From contig CAZJKW010000075.1 of assembly GCA_964546835.1 (NCBI GenBank), positions 1 to 9,735 on the forward strand: a stretch of 9,735 nucleotides of DNA, in the 5' to 3' direction. The notes beneath the pieces are model-generated. The model did not search any database. It was not told where the DNA came from and saw nothing but the letters and a program-made list of their open reading frames with translations. Positions 1 to 5,082 of the stretch are shown piece after piece (the stretch's first letter is position 1; every line of letters starts with the position of its first letter). The translations under genes and the position numbers were made by a program. The DNA is from JAHCHL01 sp964546835 (GTDB lineage Bacteria > Armatimonadota > Fimbriimonadia > Fimbriimonadales > ATM1).

Positions 1-76
1 GCGCTCGTAGCTCAGTGGATAGAGCAACAGGTTGCGGACCTGTAGGTCGGAGGTTCGAGTCCTCTCGAGCGCGCCA
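1..76 (+). tRNA. tRNA-Arg, anticodon GCG, CCA encoded
   Basis: A complete cloverleaf can be folded by eye. The acceptor stem is 7 perfect pairs (1-7 with 66-72). The D arm is GCTC/GAGC (10-13 with 22-25) around an 8-base loop. The anticodon stem is ACAGG/CCTGT (27-31 with 39-43) around the loop TTGCGGA. The T arm is 49-53 with 61-65 (one G-T pair) around TTCGAGT. The discriminator is G73 and CCA is encoded at 74-76. The anticodon at 34-36 is GCG, which reads the arginine codons CGC and CGU. The D loop has an A after the GG pair, the A20 identity base of bacterial tRNA-Arg. G36-G37 fits m1G37 formation by TrmD. Most bacteria read this box with an ACG anticodon edited to inosine, so GCG is unusual. 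The gene starts at the first base of the window, so its promoter is not visible. It converges on the operon ending at 82. Confidence 0.95.
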
Positions 77-81
77 AATTA

Positions 82-1329
82 TTACTTTAACGATCGCAAA
101 AACTCGGCCAGTGATTCAATCTCCGACTTTGGCAAATCGGCAAAAGCCGGCATCCGTGTAAAACCCTTGCTTCCAGGATTTTTGATTAATTCCACAAAAT
201 AACTCCGATTGCGACCTTGCTTCCCTGCAAATTGCAGATTAGGTCCCGCTTTGCCGGAAGTTTTTCCGTCAATTGAGTGACAACTGCCACAAGCACCTTT
301 CAAAAACAAATCTCTACCCTTTGCAACTAATGCTTCATCCAATAGAGAAGGTTTTTCAATTGGCCTAATGGGAGGAAGAAATTTCGGCTCGGTGAAAGGA
401 GTTTGAACAACGGAGCCAAAAGAGAGCAGTTGTAAAACAAAGATTACTGCTAAAACCCCGGCAATCATCTTTCCAATAATGGATGCCGAAACGGTCCGCT
501 CCTTCATCATCAAGGGCAAAAGTCCAAAGAAAAGCAATAATATCACTGGCAAGAGAATTGCTCCAATCCATCCAAATGAAGAATTCAAGTTTGAAGAAGA
601 AACCAATAATGCATGTAATGGCAAAATGTACCACATCGGCTTAGTAGCACCTGTGCCGAAATCATTTGGCGTTGCAGCATTTCCAATGGGTACATCAATA
701 GCAATAGCCCAAACAAAAACAATTGCAATTCCAAAAAAACCCGAAAGCCACGTGCTTTTAGTCCTTAACGATTTTTTTGAGCATGCTAAAAGCAAAATTG
801 AACTCAACAATAATAAGGTCGAAAAAACATATCTATGCCCAAAATACCAAGTGTCTAAAGTCGACTGAGAGACTTGGTTGCCATTCAAAACGAATTTTGT
901 AAGACCGGGTCCAATTACCGGTGTTGCCCCAATTATTTGAGATTCAGCAACAACCGTGCGGACATCGTGTCCCGAAATAGGTAAGAAATTTCCTGTTATC
1001 TGGGTAATTAAACTCAAACCCAAAATACCAATCAATGACCACCATAACCATTTGTAGGAATTCGTAAATTGCCCCCTCCATATCATTATCCAAATCCAAA
1101 TGGCAGACAAAACTATAACTCCTGCACTCCCCCAATAATGAAAACCTCGCAAAGCACTCCCAAAGGTGCCTGACTCGATGGCTGAAACGCTCTGAAATGA
1201 AGTTCTAATGTTGTCGGAATAACTCAAAGCCAGTAATATGCCAACAATAAACTGAGCAAAAACGACGAAAGGAATTGCAATAATTCCAAATGCAAACACA
1301 TTTTCGAAAATGTCAACAAGTTTCTTCAT
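82..1329 (-). CDS. Cytochrome b (bc/b6f type) fused to C-terminal cytochrome c; heme bH ligands missing
   Basis: A 415-residue integral membrane redox protein. Residues 1-305 resemble the cytochrome b subunit of quinol:cytochrome c reductases: helix A about 11-35, helix B 60-83, helix C 92-112, the surface segment 120-160 that follows the family pattern (IIGATPVIGPGL), helix D 162-183, then further helices about 195-213, 253-275 and 285-305. Residues 333-415 are a monoheme cytochrome c domain with CGSCH at 347-351 and a likely distal Met393 in RMPAF. Helix B has His64 and helix D has His165, the pair that binds heme bL in the family. The second ligand positions, 14 residues on, are Trp78 and Leu179, with no histidine nearby, so heme bH is probably absent. 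The Qo motif PEWY reads PMWY (231-234). It starts with ATG inside an ATGA overlap with the PilZ gene, with no clear Shine-Dalgarno, so translation is probably coupled. No Rieske or second cytochrome b gene is nearby. It could be a paralogue with a role other than proton-pumping quinol oxidation. The fold is confident; the function is not. Confidence 0.88.
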   Translation of the reverse strand: MKKLVDIFENVFAFGIIAIPFVVFAQFIVGILLALSYSDNIRTSFQSVSAIESGTFGSALRGFHYWGSAGVIVLSAIWIWIMIWRGQFTNSYKWLWWSLIGILGLSLITQITGNFLPISGHDVRTVVAESQIIGATPVIGPGLTKFVLNGNQVSQSTLDTWYFGHRYVFSTLLLLSSILLLACSKKSLRTKSTWLSGFFGIAIVFVWAIAIDVPIGNAATPNDFGTGATKPMWYILPLHALLVSSSNLNSSFGWIGAILLPVILLLFFGLLPLMMKERTVSASIIGKMIAGVLAVIFVLQLLSFGSVVQTPFTEPKFLPPIRPIEKPSLLDEALVAKGRDLFLKGACGSCHSIDGKTSGKAGPNLQFAGKQGRNRSYFVELIKNPGSKGFTRMPAFADLPKSEIESLAEFLRSLK

Positions 1330-2078
1330 GGCAGTTTCGATAGTTCATTAGCCAATTCCTGCGGAAGCGATGAAAATTTGATTCCAACCCGGTGAATGCC
1401 CCGATTGTTAATGGTAACTTTTCGACAACTCGTAACCATTCCGTCACATTCAAACGGAATGGAATTTTTCCCTTCGATTCTTAAAAGCAAATTGACCATC
1501 GAACCTACCTCAATAATCTGAGGAACAGCAATTCCCGCCCCGCCTTCCGAGATATCAAAGAGACCTCCTTCAAATTCCCGTTCAGGTAAATGAACAAGGG
1601 CAAGTCCTGAAACTTGAGGAAATCCGGCGAGAATCTCAAAAACTTGGCTCCTTTGAAATTCTCTTCGATATTCAATCCCGTTGATTGGAGCAAGTGTGAC
1701 TTTATCGGACTCTTGTCTTACCAAAACGCATTTTATGAGCCTGTTTTCTGTTCTAACTGAAATAACTGATCCGGATTGTGAAACCGTTTCCGGAGTTTCA
1801 TTTGGAAAGAAGTGGAACTCACATTCGGAAATTTTCAATTTTCCCTCTTGAAATCCGCCATTCCATTCAATTCTACAATCTAACTCGTCTAACTCCTTAT
1901 CATTATCACAGACAATTCCGAATCGTTCATTAATAAGCAGTCTACAAATGTGAAATCCGCGCGTTAAAGGCAAACCCGCGATATCACTTTCGCCCGACCT
2001 AATCAACAACTGCAAATACGATCTCAAAAATCGTGCAGTTTCAATTGGGTCAAAACGACTTACCGAAAAGGAGCCCAT
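1326..2078 (-). CDS. PilZ-domain c-di-GMP receptor, YcgR-like
   Basis: A 250-residue, apparently cytosolic protein with no membrane segment. The C-terminal half (about 135-245) is a PilZ domain carrying both parts of the c-di-GMP binding signature: RRxxxR at 138-143 (R139 and R143) and DxSxxG at 175-180 (DISEGG), followed by the usual beta-rich stretch and an amphipathic C-terminal helix. The N-terminal half (about 80-130) is beta-rich and sits where YcgR-type proteins carry their YcgR-N barrel; the first 75 residues I do not recognise. With both motifs intact it should bind c-di-GMP and change conformation, typically to act on a motility, secretion or envelope partner. The start ATG lies 19 bases inside the upstream gene, and its stop overlaps the cytochrome start as ATGA. 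The partner is unknown; the adjacent membrane protein is an obvious candidate, but that is inference. Confidence 0.88.
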   Translation of the reverse strand: MGSFSVSRFDPIETARFLRSYLQLLIRSGESDIAGLPLTRGFHICRLLINERFGIVCDNDKELDELDCRIEWNGGFQEGKLKISECEFHFFPNETPETVSQSGSVISVRTENRLIKCVLVRQESDKVTLAPINGIEYRREFQRSQVFEILAGFPQVSGLALVHLPEREFEGGLFDISEGGAGIAVPQIIEVGSMVNLLLRIEGKNSIPFECDGMVTSCRKVTINNRGIHRVGIKFSSLPQELANELSKLP

Positions 2079-2863
2079 GGTCCAACAGCCGTTTTTCCAT
2101 TTCTAGGAATGGTCAAGTCAATTGAGCGCAGCACCCTTAAAGTACCGGAAACTGAAATTGCCAAAGTTCCCTTATCGCCATGAATCGATGTAAGTTGGTT
2201 CATTTTTGCCTTTGGTTCGATGCCAAAAAACGCAACTCGAGTGGAATAATTTGACCGTTCGGTAAGCATTCCGTTCGAGTCATCATATCCGATACAAAAC
2301 CCATCTTTTTTGACTCCAAGCGGCATTGGATTAAGACTATTTCCCAAACCGGATGATATGCTTTCCGCCAACAATACGCACTCACTAGGATTATTCACGT
2401 CATAAAACCTCGCTGTGCTAAGGGAACTTAACATTCCATAACTTAACTGGGTGCCCTCGCCTCCAGAACTTGGTCTTGTAATTTCCACATCCCATTCCAT
2501 TTCAGAACTTGGGTTGTTCATTTTCTTGGCGTCCATGTAGCTGAGGACCAAATTCGCCCAAACAACGGGCCTGCCATAGCCATCAATTAGGACAGTTCCA
2601 TCTGCTTCTTTTTGAAAAACGGTAGGTAAACCTTCATTGTTATCTTGTGCATACAAACTTATGGCACCAAACATTGCATGCAAATTTTCTTTGCTAACCA
2701 CAAAGTCTCTGTCACGTTTACAACTTCCATAAAGAAAATAAAATGGCACCAGCAATATCAAAAATCCCATCAAAATGATTCGAAACTCTTTCCGAGACAT
2801 ATAAGGGGAACTTCTGCGTTCCGTATCGCGCTCATCTTCATCAACGGTAAAAAGGTAAGTCAC
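2060..2863 (-). CDS. Single-pass membrane protein with degenerate pseudopilin-like domain
   Basis: A 267-residue protein with a charged cytosolic N-terminus (1-27), one hydrophobic helix (about 28-46, ending FYFLYGSCKRDRD) and a large extracytoplasmic part. Residues 60-80 (NLHAMFGAISLYAQDNNEGLP) match the pattern after the N-terminal helix of type II pseudopilins and DUF1559-like proteins (NLKQ.GLAL..YAQDYDE.LP). The later GxGxP-like and HGDKG segments also recall those proteins. There is no prepilin peptidase site (G-F/M-T-x-x-E) before the helix, so it is probably anchored permanently rather than assembled into a pilus. Start: GTG at 2863 forms a GTGA overlap with the LCP gene stop, favouring coupled initiation. 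An in-frame ATG at 2800 (MSRKEF) would remove 21 residues, keep the helix, and lacks a clear ribosome site. The stop overlaps the PilZ gene by 19 bases. Precise function is unknown. Confidence 0.75.
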   Translation of the reverse strand: MTYLFTVDEDERDTERRSSPYMSRKEFRIILMGFLILLVPFYFLYGSCKRDRDFVVSKENLHAMFGAISLYAQDNNEGLPTVFQKEADGTVLIDGYGRPVVWANLVLSYMDAKKMNNPSSEMEWDVEITRPSSGGEGTQLSYGMLSSLSTARFYDVNNPSECVLLAESISSGLGNSLNPMPLGVKKDGFCIGYDDSNGMLTERSNYSTRVAFFGIEPKAKMNQLTSIHGDKGTLAISVSGTLRVLRSIDLTIPRNGKTAVGPWAPFR

Positions 2864-3786
2864 GCCCTGGGCACCGACTCACCATTGGAAACAGCGGTAC
2901 CCGGTCTAAATCCACTCTTAATCAACGCTTCAGGCAGTTTTTCTTCATCCAAATATTGGTTGTAATGCGCACCCTCTTTAACAGGCAATATGCCTTGTTT
3001 GATTCGGTTGGATTTTACCGATCTGCCGAACATTAATAGGTGCATAATTTCAGAATCAGTTAAAGACTCTTCAAATAACTGGCACGCCAAATTCGAGATA
3101 TCATTTAACAAACTTGCGTCCGATGCTATTTTTTGTTTGAAGGCGACCAAAAACTCCTGCTGTCTCCGAGACCTTTCGAAATCACTATCTTTCCTGTATC
3201 TCATATACGCAACGGCATTTTTCCCGTCCATCTTAACTCTGCCCGGATGAAAATCAATATGCAGGTTGTCCCAATTGTCATCGTATTTCATCCTTTTCTC
3301 AACAAATATCTCGACTCCGCCTGCTCGATCCACCATTTTCTCGACAACTGCATAATTCAAAATAACCGTTCGCTCGGGTCTAATTCCGGTCAATATCTGA
3401 ACACCCTCTAACGCGGCTTTTTCGCCGCCCGTTTCATATAATGCGTTGATTCGCATCGTTCGATATCCTGGCACGTCGACAATCGTATCTCTTGGAATTG
3501 ATAACATTCCAATTGCCGAGTTCTTAAAATCCAATCGGACCAAATGAATCGAATCGGTTCTGCCATAGCCACTTACAACTCTATCTCCATAACCCCGCTT
3601 GCGGTCTGCTCCCAATAACAAAATAATTATCGAGTCTCTGTCTTTAAACGGTTCTTCAATGATTCCAAACTTCTGCTTAATATAAGCATCAACAAGCCTA
3701 CTGGTAGACATAAAACCAACGGTAGAGCCAAACGCTAATGCGCCTATGCACAACAATGTGTTCAAAATTCCCAAAAATATTCTCAA
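2860..3786 (-). CDS. LytR-CpsA-Psr (LCP) family envelope protein
   Basis: A 308-residue protein with an N-terminal membrane anchor (about 2-25) and an extracytoplasmic LCP domain (about 52-225). LCP proteins transfer undecaprenyl-pyrophosphate-linked glycopolymers to peptidoglycan or other acceptors. Visible family motifs are LLLGAD (56-61), GRTDSI with R76 and D78, SIPRD with R99 and D100, RINALY (112-117), the AGGVEI segment (155-160), the DGKNAVAYMRYRKD block (187-200), and the arginine cluster ERSRRQQ (204-210). These include the arginines and aspartates that bind pyrophosphate and metal. The C-terminal 80 residues are a short extension without a recognised domain. The start is TTG at 3786, in a TTGA overlap with the kinase stop; AGAGG ten bases upstream (3797-3801) supports it. 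It is the only clear cell-wall polymer gene here, so the substrate cannot be named. Family assignment is firm. Confidence 0.92.
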   Translation of the reverse strand: MRIFLGILNTLLCIGALAFGSTVGFMSTSRLVDAYIKQKFGIIEEPFKDRDSIIILLLGADRKRGYGDRVVSGYGRTDSIHLVRLDFKNSAIGMLSIPRDTIVDVPGYRTMRINALYETGGEKAALEGVQILTGIRPERTVILNYAVVEKMVDRAGGVEIFVEKRMKYDDNWDNLHIDFHPGRVKMDGKNAVAYMRYRKDSDFERSRRQQEFLVAFKQKIASDASLLNDISNLACQLFEESLTDSEIMHLLMFGRSVKSNRIKQGILPVKEGAHYNQYLDEEKLPEALIKSGFRPGTAVSNGESVPRA

Positions 3787-5081
3787 ACGGTTGCAACCTC
3801 TGCTTTGACTTCGATCGGCAAAACGACAGTAAACTGAGTTCCTATGCCAATCTCAGAATGAACTTGAATCTTGCCACCATGCGCAGCGGTAAGTTCTTTT
3901 ACAATTTTTGTACCCCAACCGCTTCCACTGCTTGCACTCCATCTTGAAGTCGCCGTGCCTTCCAAAATACGAGAAACGACTTCCTTGCTCATCCCCGGAC
4001 CGGTATCTCTAACCTCAATGATGTGATTCTTTGATTCCGGTCGGTAACTGACAATGACTTCGCCTAACACGCTTTCATCCGTCGCTTTTGATTGCCAATC
4101 TTTTGAAACGCCTTCCAAGGTTGCTTTGATTCCGTTACCAACCAAGTTTTGTACAATCCTGTGTACAAACTGATGATCAAAAACCGTTTCCGTCTTGGAC
4201 TGTTCAATCTGATAACGAATCGCAATACTTTCTCTGCGTGCTTGTGATTCTAAGAAAGCGGCCGCATTGGCAACAATTTCGCTCATATATCCGGGTTTCT
4301 TTTCGGGTTTAATTTCCTTTCCGGCACTAATATTTGAAATTAGCCGACTGTATCCAACAATCACATCAATGCTCTCTCTCAAGTCCTCGATTGCATCACC
4401 AATTGCGCTCCCATATTCATGAATCGCAGCCGTCGTTTCACTCGATTTCATACTGCTCACGGTTGCATCCAAATAAACCAAGTTCGCATGCAATGCTCCC
4501 GCAAGATTTCCGATGTCATGAGAAACCTTGCCCATTCCCGTCAAACTTGCAGCGCGGCTCGCTTCTTCGGCCAACTTTGAATTCAAGTAAGCCATCGCAC
4601 TAACTGCACTTAATGTATCCAAAACTTCCAAATCACTCTGATCGAAATCGCCATCCAATTTGTTTACAAGTTGGACAACTCCAATGGGGTCCATATCTGC
4701 AATCATCAACGGAGCCGTTACCATGTCTTTGGTTGCTACTCCCGTTGATGCTTCAATTTCCGTACGAACAGAAGAGTCGTTAACAACGTTTCCAATTTGG
4801 GTCTTCTTAGTTTGAAACACTTGTCCTGCTACACCCGAGTCATCTGGAATCTCTGTCATTTGCAATTTTTCTTGCATTTCCTCAGGCACAACGTGCCGAA
4901 ACACTAATTTCTTCCTCATCGGGTCATGAATATAAATCGTTCCTCCAAATGCTCCGGTCGCATTAACACAAAGTTGAAGCACCTCTTTCAAAGTTTCTTC
5001 AACACTTGCGGTGGTCGAAAGTTTCTGCGTCGCAAGATGAATTGCACTTACTAACCGTTGCTCTCGCTCGATGCCCTTCAT
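3783..5081 (-). CDS. Soluble GAF-domain sensor histidine kinase
   Basis: With the chosen ATG at 5081 this is 432 residues. Residues about 10-170 are a GAF domain (pattern GGTIYIHD..., IPDDSGVAGQVF, TAPL..., GVVQLVNK), which senses a small ligand or redox state. A helical dimerisation and phosphoacceptor region follows with SHDIGN, phosphorylatable His188. The ATPase domain has an N box (N312/N316 in NLVGNGIKAT), a G1 box DTGPG (359-363), and a G2 box SGSGWG (385-390) before the final AAHGGKI. No membrane helix is present, so it is cytosolic. The H box has Asp after His and lacks the usual proline, so it is a divergent subtype. Start: ATG at 5081 is one base after the topA stop (TAAAATG), with GGAG 11 bases upstream. 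An ATG at 5132 in the same frame would add 17 residues but overlap topA by 50 bases. No response regulator is adjacent, so the partner is unknown. The stop overlaps the LCP start. Confidence 0.88.
   Translation of the reverse strand: MKGIEREQRLVSAIHLATQKLSTTASVEETLKEVLQLCVNATGAFGGTIYIHDPMRKKLVFRHVVPEEMQEKLQMTEIPDDSGVAGQVFQTKKTQIGNVVNDSSVRTEIEASTGVATKDMVTAPLMIADMDPIGVVQLVNKLDGDFDQSDLEVLDTLSAVSAMAYLNSKLAEEASRAASLTGMGKVSHDIGNLAGALHANLVYLDATVSSMKSSETTAAIHEYGSAIGDAIEDLRESIDVIVGYSRLISNISAGKEIKPEKKPGYMSEIVANAAAFLESQARRESIAIRYQIEQSKTETVFDHQFVHRIVQNLVGNGIKATLEGVSKDWQSKATDESVLGEVIVSYRPESKNHIIEVRDTGPGMSKEVVSRILEGTATSRWSASSGSGWGTKIVKELTAAHGGKIQVHSEIGIGTQFTVVLPIEVKAEVATV
3797..3801 (-). promoter_or_regulatory. 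Shine-Dalgarno for the TTG start of the LCP gene
   Basis: AGAGG on the minus strand lies ten bases upstream of the TTG at 3786-3784, inside the end of the kinase gene. It supports the TTG as the true start and helps explain initiation at a TTGA overlap. Confidence 0.5.
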
Positions 5082-5082
5082 T

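Noticed and set aside
1..76. tRNA gene as an integration (att) site for a mobile element
   Set aside because: No integrase, no direct repeat of the tRNA 3' end elsewhere in the window, and the adjacent genes look like core chromosome.
479..868. Plus-strand open frame of 129 codons opposite the cytochrome b gene
   Set aside because: Low-complexity antisense shadow; the minus frame encodes recognisable cytochrome b helices and fits the operon.
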